The notes: generated from the letters alone by a model not told the origin. A DNA stretch of 64,000 bases from Salinarchaeum sp. Harcht-Bsk1 (GCF_000403645.1 NC_021313.1:2003014-2067013); one strand, 5' to 3'; numbered from the stretch's first letter, positions 54,363 through 63,364 are shown. Program-made: numbers and translations.

Positions 54363-55187
54363 TTACCCCTCCTCGGCGGTGCCGCCGCGCTCCGCTTTGT
54401 CCAGCACTGCTGCCGCGTCGTCGCGCGGCCGATAGCCGATCGCTCGCATCGTCGGGGCGAGCGTCTGGAACCGGTCGGCGTTCGCGGAGATCGCCGGGAG
54501 CGGCCGTCCGGGGGTCATCGCGGGCCCGAGATCCGCCCGCACCGCTGCCTCACAGACCGCCCGACAGTCCCGGGGACTCAGCCAGGTCGCCCTGGCGAAG
54601 CGGCCGCGAGCCCGGTCCGACTCACTCGAAGCCGCCGTTGCGACCGCCCGGAGTTCCTCGCGATCGCAAACCCAGCCGATCCGGAGGGGCACGACTTCCA
54701 GGTCGTATCGATCCGCGTAGTATCGGCCCATCGCCTCGCAGGCGACCTTCGCGACGCCGTAGTAGGAGTCGGGCCGCGGTGGATCGTCGGGGCCGATCAC
54801 GGTGGCGGGTTCCGCGACGAGCGACTCCATCTCGTCGGCGCGCTCGCGGTTGTACATCCCGACCGCGTGGATCGAACTGGCGAGTACGACCCGATCGAGG
54901 TCGTGCTCGACGGCGGCCTCCAGCACGTCGATCGTTCCCTCCAGGTTACTGGCGTGGCCGTCCTCCCAGTCGTCGCGCCCGGCTGGCCCCCAGGCGAGGT
55001 GGAGGAGCACGTCCGCACCGGCGTCGGCCAGGGCGGCGCCGACTGCCTCGCGATCGGTGACCTCGAGGACAGTGGCGTCGAGCCCCTCGTGTTCGCTGTG
55101 GGTGAACAGCGTCCGTTCGGCTGGCTCGAAGGCCTCGCGGGCGATCTCACCGATCTGCCCGGCAGCGCCGGTGATGGCGACGTGCAT
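54363..55187 (-). CDS. NAD(P)-dependent SDR related to uronate dehydrogenase/Azf
   Basis: The 274-residue Rossmann protein has ITGAAGQIGEIA at the N-terminus, VVLASSIHAVGMYNRER (catalytic Ser and the SSxHAVGxY motif of the uronate-dehydrogenase/Azf group) and YYGVAKVACEAMGRYY (Tyr-x3-Lys). Relatives oxidise glucose-6-phosphate or hexuronates; which applies here is not decidable from sequence. It is convergent with the PGF-CTERM gene and divergent from the next membrane protein gene. Confidence 0.88.
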   Translation of the reverse strand: MHVAITGAAGQIGEIAREAFEPAERTLFTHSEHEGLDATVLEVTDREAVGAALADAGADVLLHLAWGPAGRDDWEDGHASNLEGTIDVLEAAVEHDLDRVVLASSIHAVGMYNRERADEMESLVAEPATVIGPDDPPRPDSYYGVAKVACEAMGRYYADRYDLEVVPLRIGWVCDREELRAVATAASSESDRARGRFARATWLSPRDCRAVCEAAVRADLGPAMTPGRPLPAISANADRFQTLAPTMRAIGYRPRDDAAAVLDKAERGGTAEEG

Positions 55188-55297
55188 CGCCGGGGCTCGG
55201 GCTCGCGAGACCTTCGTAAGGCGCCGCGTTCCGGCGCTCGTCCCCCTGGCTCCGTGGAAGCGCCAGATTCAGGCCCGTCGCTGCGCGTTCGGTGCGT

Positions 55298-56074
55298 ATG
55301 GCACGCGAGGCCGGTCCATCGGCAGCCGACCGTCTCGGGATCCTCGGCGTCGATCCCGCCGACGGCCGCGCGCTCGCCGAGGTGCCTCGCTGGGTGCCAG
55401 CGGACGCGACGGCACTCTACAGCGTCCCCGACGTGAGCGACCGTTTCGTCGCCGGGCGGGCATCCGCCTCTACCCCGCCCGTCGCGCTGCTCGCGCTCGC
55501 CCGGCGACTCGCCGGCCGGGGCAGTTTTCGTACCCTTCCCGACGAGGCGCTCCCCGGAGACGACGCTGGACTGGCCGCAGCCGTCGATGCTGCCGCAGCC
55601 GAGTGCGACGTCACCCGTCGGGATCTCACCGTCGACGCTGGCACCCAGTCGGCGTCGTCGCGTCGCCGGTGGGTCGTCGGCGCCTGGACCGTCACGCTCC
55701 TCGCGATCGGCGCGTCGCTCGGATCGATCGCGCGCTGGCTGCTGATCGGGGACTTGCTTTCCGGGCTCCTGGCAATTCTCGCGACCGTCGGGTCCCTCGC
55801 GCTCCTGGTCGGGTTCGCGTTCGCGGCGGAGGCAGCGGCGATCCGCCGGTTCGATCACACACTCGCCGATGCCGTCACCGACGCGCTCGCGGCGGACGAG
55901 GACAATTCCGCCGACTCCCAGGGAACCGGCGGCACCGATCGCACCGCCGAACGCCCAGTGCTCGTGGTCCCCGCACGGCACGCTGCTGGCGTCGCGGCGA
56001 TCCTGCGGGAACGCGGCGTCCGGGCGAGGGCCCTGCGGGTCGAGGCCGACGCATCGCCCGCCACCGTGTCGTAA
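55298..56074 (+). CDS. Membrane protein of unknown function (258 aa)
   Basis: I do not recognise this protein. The soluble N-terminal half (about 115 residues) has LGILGVDPADGRALAEVP. Two adjacent hydrophobic helices follow (WVVGAWTVTLLAIGASLGSI and LLSGLLAILATVGSLALLVG), then a polar C-terminal region of about 80 residues ending with a basic tail (RHAAGVAAILRERGVRARAL). A GTG two codons upstream (55292) is possible. It precedes the aminotransferase gene by 33 bases, so they may be co-transcribed. Confidence 0.65.
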   Translation: MAREAGPSAADRLGILGVDPADGRALAEVPRWVPADATALYSVPDVSDRFVAGRASASTPPVALLALARRLAGRGSFRTLPDEALPGDDAGLAAAVDAAAAECDVTRRDLTVDAGTQSASSRRRWVVGAWTVTLLAIGASLGSIARWLLIGDLLSGLLAILATVGSLALLVGFAFAAEAAAIRRFDHTLADAVTDALAADEDNSADSQGTGGTDRTAERPVLVVPARHAAGVAAILRERGVRARALRVEADASPATVS

Positions 56075-56107
56075 GAGCCACGTGGACCCCGTTCGTCCGC
56101 TTCGGCA

Positions 56108-57244
56108 ATGGACTACGACCGGCCGCTGTTCTACCACGTCATGGCCTACGCCGCCGAGGCCGACCGGGACGTGATCGAGATGGTGAGCGGTTCGCCGGAC
56201 TGGGAGCCGCCCGCCGCGCTCCGGAGCGGCCTCGCGGAGTACGCGGAGGCGGAGCCCGACGCCTTCCAGTATCCGCCGAGTGAGGGCCTGCGCGGGCTCC
56301 GCGAGGAGATCGCCGCCCGCCGGAACGTCGACGTCGAGCGCGTGATTATCACGAACGGCGCCGGCGAGGCGAACTACCTCGCGATGGCCGGCGCGATGGA
56401 TCTGTTCGAGGAACGAGCCGACGGCAGCCCGAGCGAAGATCCCGAGTTCCTGCTCACCGATCCCGTCTACCCCTACTACCCCGGGAAGGCTGACCTCCTC
56501 GACGCGACGAAGCGCTACGTCGCCGCCGAACCGGATGGCTCGCTCGATCCGGACGCCGTCCGCGAGCAGGCCGCGGCCAGCGGCGACGACCTCGTGGCGA
56601 TCGTCGTCAACACGCCGAACAACCCGACGGGCGCCGTGTACGATCGCGAGACGGTCGCGGCACTCGCCGAGATCGCCGCCGAGCACGACGCCCTGTTGAT
56701 CGCCGACGAGGTCTACGACAAGTACGACTACACGGGTCGCTTCGAGAGCGCGCTCGCGCTCGATCGCTCGAACGTCGTCGTCACCAACGCCTTCTCCAAG
56801 TCGATGGCGATCACGGGCTTCCGCGTCGGCTACGCGATCCTCCCCGAGTCGATGGTCGGCGGCGCGCGGACCCGGCATATGCTGGTGAACGTCGCGACGA
56901 GCCGCCCCGCCCAGCAGGCGGTGCTCGACGCGCTCCGGGAGACGGGCCCCGAGTACTACCAGCGCAACCGCCAGCTAATGGCCGACAGGATGGCGACCTT
57001 CACGGACGCGCTCGACGCCGCTGGCGCGGACTACACCGAACCAGATGGCGGGTTCTACGTCATGGCACGCTTCGAGGACTTCCCCGGGACCCTCGAGAAC
57101 GTCAAGCGGCTCGTCGACGAGGCCGGCGTCGCGGGGATGCCCGGCGAGGCCTTCGGCGACGCCCGCTTGGAGTGGGTTCGCTTCGCGCTCGTGACGCCGC
57201 GCGTCGAGGAAGCGGCCGACCGGTTGGCAGCCTTCTTCGCCTAG
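56108..57244 (+). CDS. PLP-dependent aminotransferase (class I/II)
   Basis: The 378-residue fold-type I aminotransferase has the substrate/PLP motifs MVSGSPDWEPPA, NTPNNPTGAVYDRETV, IADEVYDKYDYTG (Asp and Tyr contacts) and the Schiff-base Lys in NAFSKSMAITGFRVGYAI, ending with the conserved Arg-containing VRFALVTPRVEEAA. It transfers amino groups between amino acids and 2-oxo acids; specificity is unclear. A 10-bp tandem repeat lies just downstream. Confidence 0.94.
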   Translation: MDYDRPLFYHVMAYAAEADRDVIEMVSGSPDWEPPAALRSGLAEYAEAEPDAFQYPPSEGLRGLREEIAARRNVDVERVIITNGAGEANYLAMAGAMDLFEERADGSPSEDPEFLLTDPVYPYYPGKADLLDATKRYVAAEPDGSLDPDAVREQAAASGDDLVAIVVNTPNNPTGAVYDRETVAALAEIAAEHDALLIADEVYDKYDYTGRFESALALDRSNVVVTNAFSKSMAITGFRVGYAILPESMVGGARTRHMLVNVATSRPAQQAVLDALRETGPEYYQRNRQLMADRMATFTDALDAAGADYTEPDGGFYVMARFEDFPGTLENVKRLVDEAGVAGMPGEAFGDARLEWVRFALVTPRVEEAADRLAAFFA

Positions 57245-57275
57245 GGCCCGCGTCGCGTTCGATTCGTGGCTCCGG

Positions 57276-57315
57276 CTTCGAATCGCTTCGAACCGCTTCG
57301 AATCGCTTCGAACGC
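57276..57315. repeat. 10-bp tandem repeat, four units
   Basis: CTTCGAATCG, CTTCGAACCG, CTTCGAATCG and CTTCGAACGC follow head to tail. The period of about one helical turn puts TTCGAA palindromes on the same DNA face. It lies between the convergent aminotransferase and DUF47 genes. Confidence 0.8.
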
Positions 57316-57367
57316 ATGGCATTCAGCTACTCGCTGCTCGGACGCCGACCGCTCACACGCCTGTTGC

Positions 57368-58000
57368 TCAGACGCCTCCCGCCCGGAGCTGGCCCAGGCG
57401 GTCGGCGGCGTCTTCGACGGCGTTGGGGATGGCGTCGAGGGTCACCGCGAACTGTCTGACCACGAGGACTTCCCCGGGCGATCCGTTGGCGTCCGCCAGC
57501 ATCTCGTACTTCAGCCGGTCGCAGGCGGACTCCGCGGCCCGGATCGCGTCGACGTCCTCCCCACACGGTTCGTCGTCGAGGGCGGCGTCGACGCCACGTC
57601 GGAGGCGGTCGCCGGCCGCCGTGCTCCGTCGCGCGTGCTCGATCATCGACTGCTCGGCAGCCGCCGGGAGCCTCGGCTGGATCGCCGCCAGCTCCGTCGC
57701 GAACTGCTCGCTCGCACCGGCGATCCGGTCGATCTCGTAGGCCAGTCCGAGCAGGTCGGGCGCAAAGAGGTAGGCGTCCGAGAACTCCGGGCCGACGGTC
57801 GCGATCTCTCGACGGAGCGACTGGACCTGCTCGTCACAGCGGGACTCCAGCGTCCCGACGCGCTCGACGACGTCCGACCGTGCGGGATCCTCCTCGGCGT
57901 AGCAGTGCACGACGGTCGGGAGCGTGGCGACGCACTCCGTCGCCGTCTCGGTCAGCGTACGTAGCGACCGCTCGATCACCGGTTCGGCCTGCTGGGCCAT
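57368..58000 (-). CDS. DUF47/PhoU-like helical protein
   Basis: The 210-residue, almost wholly helical protein resembles DUF47/PhoU-related proteins: CVATLPTVVHCYAEEDP, VGTLESRCDEQVQSLRREI, FAPDLLGLAYEIDRIAG, then ADRLRRGVDAALDDEP and AADRLGQLRAGG. Members accompany phosphate transporters, but no pit/pst gene is nearby here. It has no DNA-binding domain, unlike the AbrB-PhoU gene at 9242. Start ATG 58000. Confidence 0.75.
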   Translation of the reverse strand: MAQQAEPVIERSLRTLTETATECVATLPTVVHCYAEEDPARSDVVERVGTLESRCDEQVQSLRREIATVGPEFSDAYLFAPDLLGLAYEIDRIAGASEQFATELAAIQPRLPAAAEQSMIEHARRSTAAGDRLRRGVDAALDDEPCGEDVDAIRAAESACDRLKYEMLADANGSPGEVLVVRQFAVTLDAIPNAVEDAADRLGQLRAGGV

Positions 58001-58142
58001 ACAGGTCGACTCGTCGTCCGCCGAAAAGCGGTTGCTATGAGCGATCTAGTGGGCTCCGTAGCGGTCCGTAGTTCCCCCGCCGGCCGCCCGGATCCGCTCG
58101 GACACCGGCAGCCTCAACCGTTCGGCGCGGCGACCGACGGGC

Positions 58143-59450
58143 ATGAAGGACATCGACGTGGAGCCCGTCGACGACGTCGACGCGGACGACGACGGCCCAG
58201 GCGACCCGCACGCGACGGACGGCCCGGACGACGCGACCGACGAGGAGGGCGGACCGGCGTCGCCTGGCGACGGCTCGACCGACGCCGACGCGCCGGCCGA
58301 CCACTCTGCGCTCGACGCCGATCGCCTCCCGCCAGTCGCGAGCGACACGCCGGAGTTCGTGCTCTACGGCGGCAAAGGCGGCGTCGGCAAGACGACGATG
58401 GCGGCCGCGACCGGGCTCGCGTCCGCCGCTGCCGGGACCCGGACGCTCGTCGTCTCGACGGACCCGGCACACTCGCTGTCGGACACCTACGAGACCGCGA
58501 TCGGCGCCGAACCGACCAGACTCCGCGGGGACTTGCCGCTGTACGCCGCCGAGATCGACCCCGACGCCGCGATGGAGGAGGGGATGTCGATGTTCGGCGA
58601 CCAGGCGGGCACCGGCGGTGCTGGTGGTCCGACCGCTGGCGGTGCGGAGGGCGCAGGCGGTCCTGGGGGAGCCGACGCGAGCGGTGGCGGCCCCTTCGAT
58701 CCGGACGCCAGCGGCGGTCAGGGTCCAGCAGGCGGGATGGGCGGCCTCGGCGCGATGATGGGTGGCGACAGCCCGCTCCAGTCGATGCTCGGCGGGACGA
58801 TGCCAGGCTCGGACGAGGCCGTCGCGATGCAACAGCTCGTGGAGTTCATGGACGACGACCGCTTCGACCGCGTGGTCGTCGACACCGCGCCGACGGGCCA
58901 CACGCTCCGGCTGCTCGAACTCCCCGAACTGATGGACACGATGGTCGGCCGCATCCTCTCGATGCGCGAGAAGCTCTCGGGGCTCTTCGACGGGCTCTCC
59001 GGAATGTTCGGCGGTGAGGACGCCGACGCCGAGGCCGGCACCCAGAGCCTCCGGGAGCTCTCCGACCGGATCGAGCGCCTCCGCGAGACGCTCACCGATC
59101 CGGCGCTGACCGACTTCCGGATCGTGATGGTGCCCGAGGAGCTCTCCGTCATCGAGTCCGAGCGCCTGCTCCGCCAGCTCGACGACTTCTCGATCCCCGT
59201 CGAGACCGTCGTCGTCAACAAGGTGATGGAGGACCTCGCGGACGTCACCGGCGAGGTGCCCGCCGACGACGTCGTCACGCCGAACCTCGAGGACTGCGAG
59301 TTCTGCCAGCGCCGCTGGGACGTCCAGCAGCGGGCGCTGACGAGGGCCCAGGAGGTCTTCCGGGGCCGGTCGATCGAGCGCGTGCCGTTGCTGGCCGAGG
59401 AGGTTCGCGGGGAGCAGTCGCTTCGCGTGGTCGCGGCGTGTTTGGAGTAG
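58143..59450 (+). CDS. ArsA/Get3-family ATPase with acidic extension and Gly-rich insert
   Basis: The 435-residue ATPase has the deviant Walker A GGKGGVGKTT (residues about 76-85), switch I TDPAHSLSDTYE, switch II VVDTAPTGHTLRLLELP, and the zinc CxxC DCEFCQRRWD near the C-terminus as in Get3. It probably inserts tail-anchored membrane proteins. Two oddities: an Asp/Pro-rich N-terminal extension of about 65 residues, and a Gly/Met-rich insertion (about 155-215, GGAGGPTAGG and GGMGGLGAMMGG) between the switch I and switch II regions. Confidence 0.92.
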   Translation: MKDIDVEPVDDVDADDDGPGDPHATDGPDDATDEEGGPASPGDGSTDADAPADHSALDADRLPPVASDTPEFVLYGGKGGVGKTTMAAATGLASAAAGTRTLVVSTDPAHSLSDTYETAIGAEPTRLRGDLPLYAAEIDPDAAMEEGMSMFGDQAGTGGAGGPTAGGAEGAGGPGGADASGGGPFDPDASGGQGPAGGMGGLGAMMGGDSPLQSMLGGTMPGSDEAVAMQQLVEFMDDDRFDRVVVDTAPTGHTLRLLELPELMDTMVGRILSMREKLSGLFDGLSGMFGGEDADAEAGTQSLRELSDRIERLRETLTDPALTDFRIVMVPEELSVIESERLLRQLDDFSIPVETVVVNKVMEDLADVTGEVPADDVVTPNLEDCEFCQRRWDVQQRALTRAQEVFRGRSIERVPLLAEEVRGEQSLRVVAACLE

Positions 59451-59490
59451 CGAGTTGCCGTCGGGTTCCCGAGAATCCTCGCGCAGACGG

Positions 59491-59658
59491 CTATTCGGCG
59501 TCCCTGGTCTCGACGACCTCGGCCTCCCAGGGCGGTCCCCAGTCCATCTCCTGGGTCTTGGCACGGAGTTCGTCGGGATCCCTGTCGAGAATCCGAGCGA
59601 GTTCCTCGGTGAACTCCTCGGGAGAGAGCTCGATTGGTTCAGTGGGCGCTTCTTCCAT
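59491..59658 (-). CDS. Small acidic protein (55 aa)
   Basis: A 55-residue helical acidic product (ELSPEEFTEELARILDRDPD, then ELRAKTQEMDWGPPW). No family named. The ATG at 59658 is favoured because CTTATTGG on the minus strand lies about 27-33 bases upstream. Composition resembles haloarchaeal proteins. It is convergent with the Get3-like gene. Confidence 0.7.
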   Translation of the reverse strand: MEEAPTEPIELSPEEFTEELARILDRDPDELRAKTQEMDWGPPWEAEVVETRDAE

Positions 59659-59726
59659 GGATAGTCGTTGGGAGTCGACGTCCAATAAGTGTGTGGCGGC
59701 CGTCAGAACAGATCGCAGACGGCCGT

Positions 59727-60137
59727 TCAGGGCCACGGAGGCGGATCGTTCGGTTCGATCTCTCCGTAGTGGACCCGGAGGAAGTACCCCGTGTGCCGTC
59801 GGAAGTATCGTTTCGCCTGGTCTATCGTGGCGCCGAGGTCAGTTTGTACGCCTGGGTTCGTAGGTGGATACACTGTCTGCTCATCGCCATCGCGCAGGAC
59901 GACGTCGACGTGGACGCCTTCCGTTCTGAGATCGTGCCCGTCGCGTCCGGCTGGATTGTGGTCGATCCGAGCGATCTGAACGACGGTTCTGCGTTCGGCG
60001 GCCGAACGTCGCTGGAGTTGGACGAGAAACCGCTGGACGTCGCCACGGAACACGTCGATCCCGATCCAGACTCGACACCGCTCGTCTGGCGGCGAGACGA
60101 CGTACTGCAGGTCGAACCCAACCGGCGAATTCGGCAC
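59727..60137 (-). CDS. Conserved haloarchaeal hypothetical (DUF7718-like, 136 aa)
   Basis: The 136-residue protein has strand-rich segments VGFDLQYVVSPPDERCRVWI, GIDVFRGDVQRFLVQLQ, VVQIARIDHNPAGRDGHDLR and VHVDVVLRDGDEQTVY, with a conserved-looking HNP and GHD pair. It resembles haloarchaeal DUF7718-type proteins of unknown function. The start is GTG at 60137; the opposite-strand frame is a shadow. Confidence 0.72.
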   Translation of the reverse strand: MPNSPVGFDLQYVVSPPDERCRVWIGIDVFRGDVQRFLVQLQRRSAAERRTVVQIARIDHNPAGRDGHDLRTEGVHVDVVLRDGDEQTVYPPTNPGVQTDLGATIDQAKRYFRRHTGYFLRVHYGEIEPNDPPPWP

Positions 60138-60215
60138 GGCCCCGGCTCCTGCGGTATTCGCAATGAACGTGTGGTGCCGGGCACGGCGATCCGTTCGCGA
60201 ATGTCAGCGCTATTT

Positions 60216-61097
60216 TCAGGAAACGACCCGCCGCACCAGCGAGAAGACCCTGTCCCGCCACCGAGCGGGGAGAAACCGGCCGAGCATCGCGACGGAGCCG
60301 GGAACGCCCACGGGGTAGCGCGGCTCGGGATCGTCACAGCTCGCCGCGTGGTGGATCGCCTCCGCGACCTCCGCCGGCGACACCGCGGCTGGCCCGCTCC
60401 CGCCGATCGCGCTCAGGTCCTCGAACGCGGACTCGAACCACTCGTACTCGCCCGTCGGCTGGAGTTCGTCGAGTTCGTCCTCGGCGCGATCCGTGAACTG
60501 GGTGTCGACGGGGCCGGGCTCGACCACGGAGACCTCGATTCCGAACGCGTCGACCTCCTGGCGCAGTGACTCCGACATCGCTTCGAGGGCGTGCTTCGAC
60601 GCCGCGTAGGCGCCGCCACCGCCGTAGCTCACCCGGCCCCAGAAGCTGGAGACGTTGACGATCGCGCCGCGTTGCTGCCGGCGCATGTAGGGGAGGACCT
60701 CCCGGATCAGCCGGTGGGGTCCGAAGACGTTCACGTCGAACTGGTGGCCCATCGCCTCGGTGGGTATCTCCTCGATTGGCCCGAAGAGGCCGTAGCCAGC
60801 GTTGTTGACCAGCGCGTCGATCCGGCCGTCCTCCTCCATGATCCGGCCGACGACGCGCTGGACGTCGGCCTGTTTCGTCACGTCGAGTTCGTCGATCGCA
60901 CAGCCAGCCTCGGCGAGTTCGGCGATGTCGTCGGTGTCCCGCGCCGTCGCGTAGACCGTCCAGTCGTCCTCGAGGAAGGCCAGCGCCGTCGCGCGGCCGA
61001 TGCCCGAGGAACAGCCCGTGATCAGCACGGTTCCGGGGTCGCGGCCCTCGTCGCCATCGCGCTCGGCTGCGTCCTCGCGACGCGAATCGTCCGGCAT
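60216..61097 (-). CDS. Short-chain dehydrogenase/reductase (classical SDR)
   Basis: The 293-residue protein has a TGCSSGIGRATA cofactor loop (about residues 28-39), NNAGYG, catalytic Ser in IVNVSSFWGRVSYGG, YAASKHALEAMSES (Tyr-x3-Lys) and VVEPGPVDTQF. The C-terminal SVAMLGRFLPARWRDRVFSL segment resembles the lid of DltE/retinol-dehydrogenase-like SDRs. Start ATG 61097 (MPDDSRRED) is chosen over 61112. Confidence 0.92.
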   Translation of the reverse strand: MPDDSRREDAAERDGDEGRDPGTVLITGCSSGIGRATALAFLEDDWTVYATARDTDDIAELAEAGCAIDELDVTKQADVQRVVGRIMEEDGRIDALVNNAGYGLFGPIEEIPTEAMGHQFDVNVFGPHRLIREVLPYMRRQQRGAIVNVSSFWGRVSYGGGGAYAASKHALEAMSESLRQEVDAFGIEVSVVEPGPVDTQFTDRAEDELDELQPTGEYEWFESAFEDLSAIGGSGPAAVSPAEVAEAIHHAASCDDPEPRYPVGVPGSVAMLGRFLPARWRDRVFSLVRRVVS

Positions 61098-61170
61098 GGG
61101 CGGAACGTCCACGCGCCGGATGTTAACTTCCGTGGGTCCAGCGGTGGTGCTCCCGTAGGACGGCCCGACC

Positions 61171-62028
61171 TCACTCCGCGGCGGTCAGTTCCCCGACCCA
61201 CTGGTCCGCCAGCCGGATCGGCTCGGGCAGTTTGTACTCGCCGGCGGTCGCCAGTGCGATCTGGGCGGCGGTCTCCCAGCCGACGCGGTGGCCGGGACTG
61301 ACGTAAAGCGGGTTGATCGAGCGATTCCCCGAGGCGAACTGCCGGGTCTGGACGGCAGCACCGACGATCGTGCCCGGTGGGGTTTCCATCGAATCGTCGG
61401 CCGCGATCGGGACGATCGTACCGGCGTCGAGCGGCTCGCCCCCGGCGACGCCCGCGTCGGCCCACCGCGGCGTGCCACAGAGTAGCGACTTCGCGACGCC
61501 GACGGCCGGAACGTCGACGGTGACGCCGATGTGTGTCGCGATGCCGGCCTCCCGGAAGTGGATCCGGCCGCTGCCGTCGAGCAGGAGGACGTCCGGTTCG
61601 ACCGATAGCTCGGCGAGCGCGGCGAGGATGGATCGCCCCTCGCGGAAGGAGAGCAATCCTGGAACGTAGGGAATTTCGAGCGGGCTGGCAGCGAAGACGC
61701 GCTCGATCACCTCGCCGTCCTGCATGGCGACGACTGCGCTGACGGCCTCGTCGAACTCGCCGGGGCCGGCCTGGCTGCCGTCGCTCGCCTGGAACGCCTG
61801 GTCGATGCCGGCGACGATCGGGAGTTCGTCGGTCACTGGTGACGACGATTTGCCGTCCAACTCGGTCTGACGAGCGTCCGCGGTCGCGGTAGCTCCGATC
61901 GCCGTCGGATCGAAGTCGAACGCGTCCCCGAACACGGCGTCGGCGGCCAGCTCGCGCTGGAGCGCCTCCATGTCCTCGCGGTCGAGGCTCGGATCGGGGA
62001 CGTACTCCGGGTGCTGGATCGAGACCAT
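61171..62028 (-). CDS. nfi: Endonuclease V
   Basis: The 285-residue protein cleaves DNA or RNA near deoxyinosine. Active-site regions are IVAGIDQAFQ (first Asp), IPYVPGLLSFREGRSIL, and LLLDGSGRIHFREAGIATHIGV (Asp and His), with the substrate wedge PYVPG. The N-terminal about 65 residues (IQHPEYVPDPSLDREDMEAL) form an extension typical of archaeal versions. Near other repair genes: endonuclease III lies downstream on the opposite strand. Confidence 0.94.
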   Translation of the reverse strand: MVSIQHPEYVPDPSLDREDMEALQRELAADAVFGDAFDFDPTAIGATATADARQTELDGKSSSPVTDELPIVAGIDQAFQASDGSQAGPGEFDEAVSAVVAMQDGEVIERVFAASPLEIPYVPGLLSFREGRSILAALAELSVEPDVLLLDGSGRIHFREAGIATHIGVTVDVPAVGVAKSLLCGTPRWADAGVAGGEPLDAGTIVPIAADDSMETPPGTIVGAAVQTRQFASGNRSINPLYVSPGHRVGWETAAQIALATAGEYKLPEPIRLADQWVGELTAAE

Positions 62029-62055
62029 ACGAGAGATCGCTCGGTCCGCGGCGGT

Positions 62056-63003
62056 TCAGAACCGCCGACGGCCGCCGCCCATTCCGCCGCCTCCGCCGCC
62101 GAACTGGAGCTGGCGGGGCGCGGTCATTCCCTGCTCCTTGAGGTACTGCCCGTAGGCGAGGCCGATCAGGAGCCCGGAAAGGTGGGCGATGTGGCCGATC
62201 CCGCCCGCGCCGACGCCGCCGGCGGCGAGCGCGAAGACTGAGAACAGTCCGTAGCCGATGGTGAGGATCCACAGCGGCATCGGGATTGCGAAGAAGAGCA
62301 GGACCCGGAGATCCGGGTTCAGTACCGTCAGCACGCCGAGGACGGCGAGGATCGCCCCGCTGGCGCCGAGGCCGGCGCTCGTCTCGCCGATAGCGAGCGG
62401 GACGCCGACGGAGAGCACGCTGGCGAGCAGCCCGCTGCCGAGGAAGAGCAGGGTGAAGCGCTTGCTCCCGAGCTTCTTCTCGACGATGGGACCGAAGAAG
62501 TACAGCGCGATCGAGTTGAACGCGATGTGGGCGATCCCGCCGTGGGCGAAGATCGAGGTGAAATAGGTCCAGACGGCCTCGGGTGCCCAGGTTTTGGCGA
62601 TGAATATGTCGCCCTCGAGTCCGAAGACGCCGCCGTTCCCCGAGAGCCGGAGGAACAGCTGGGCGGCGTAGGTCAGCCACATTCCCAGCAGGAAGACGAA
62701 CGTCATGTTGTTCCGGAAGTAGCCCCGCCAGCCCCCGGTCCCAGTCGGCATATCGAAGAGGCCGTCGTCGCTCGTGCCGATCGAACCGATTCCGCCGCTC
62801 GCGGAGGGACCCTGACCGGCGTTGGGGCCGCCGGCGCTCGGTCCGCCACCGAGCGCGCCACCGCCCTCGCTCCCGTTCCAGGCGTTCAGCCCCGGACAGT
62901 CGTGGGCCTCGGGAAGGCGGTGCTCCGTACAGAAGGTGCCCCCGCACCGCTTGCACTCGTATGGCATGTTCTCGGACTTGCCACACGCGTCGCACTCGGC
63001 CAT
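62056..63003 (-). CDS. Rhomboid intramembrane protease with N-terminal AN1-type zinc finger
   Basis: The 315-residue protein starts with a Cys/His-rich AN1-like finger (CDACGKSENMPYECKRCGG, then CTEHRLPEAHDCPG). A Gly/Ser-rich linker (about 45-85) follows, then six helices with the rhomboid catalytic Ser in GASGAILAVLG and His in IGHIAHLSGLLIGL. The protease cleaves membrane substrates; the finger may bring in a ubiquitin-like or adaptor protein. It ends with a Gly-rich basic tail. Start ATG 63003. Confidence 0.93.
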   Translation of the reverse strand: MAECDACGKSENMPYECKRCGGTFCTEHRLPEAHDCPGLNAWNGSEGGGALGGGPSAGGPNAGQGPSASGGIGSIGTSDDGLFDMPTGTGGWRGYFRNNMTFVFLLGMWLTYAAQLFLRLSGNGGVFGLEGDIFIAKTWAPEAVWTYFTSIFAHGGIAHIAFNSIALYFFGPIVEKKLGSKRFTLLFLGSGLLASVLSVGVPLAIGETSAGLGASGAILAVLGVLTVLNPDLRVLLFFAIPMPLWILTIGYGLFSVFALAAGGVGAGGIGHIAHLSGLLIGLAYGQYLKEQGMTAPRQLQFGGGGGGMGGGRRRF

Positions 63004-63088
63004 TGGGCGGGATTGGCCCCCACTCGCAATGTGGTTTGTGGTCTAGGGAATGGTGGTGGAATATGAGCAGGTGCCGATACGGAGACCG

Positions 63089-63208
63089 CCGAAAGCCCCC
63101 GATCGCTCGAGGGCTGCGGCTCGCTGTGCTCCTCGCCCCAGTCGCTGCCACTCCTTTGGCTGTGGTGCTTACTTCGCCTCGCTCCGTCGAGCGATCGGCC
63201 CCTTTCGG
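63089..63208. repeat. Palindromic MITE-like intergenic element, copy C
   Basis: The 22-base ends (63089-63110, 63187-63208) are inverted repeats matching at 19 of 22 positions: CCGAAAGCCCCCGATCGCTC against GAGCGATCGGCCCCTTTCGG. Same family as copies A, B and D. Confidence 0.7.
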
Positions 63209-63233
63209 AGACCACCCAGACACCCTCACTCCT

Positions 63234-63364
63234 CCCCAGCCTTCTGCGCTACTCGGGTTCGCTTCGCTCACCACTGCGTTGCTCGGCCCTCGCACGGTGT
63301 CGCGCAGATGGCTGCTCGCCCGCTTCGGGGCTCGCAGCCACACGCAGCGCGCGCCGACGTGGTC
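63234..63364. repeat. Dispersed 131-bp repeat with covarying hairpin, copy 2
   Basis: Counterpart of 10441-10571, same total length. Central stem TGGCTGC/GCAGCCA replaces CGGCCGC/GCGGCCG with pairing preserved; the loop CTCGCCCGCTTCGGGGCTC differs by one base from copy 1. Confidence 0.7.
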
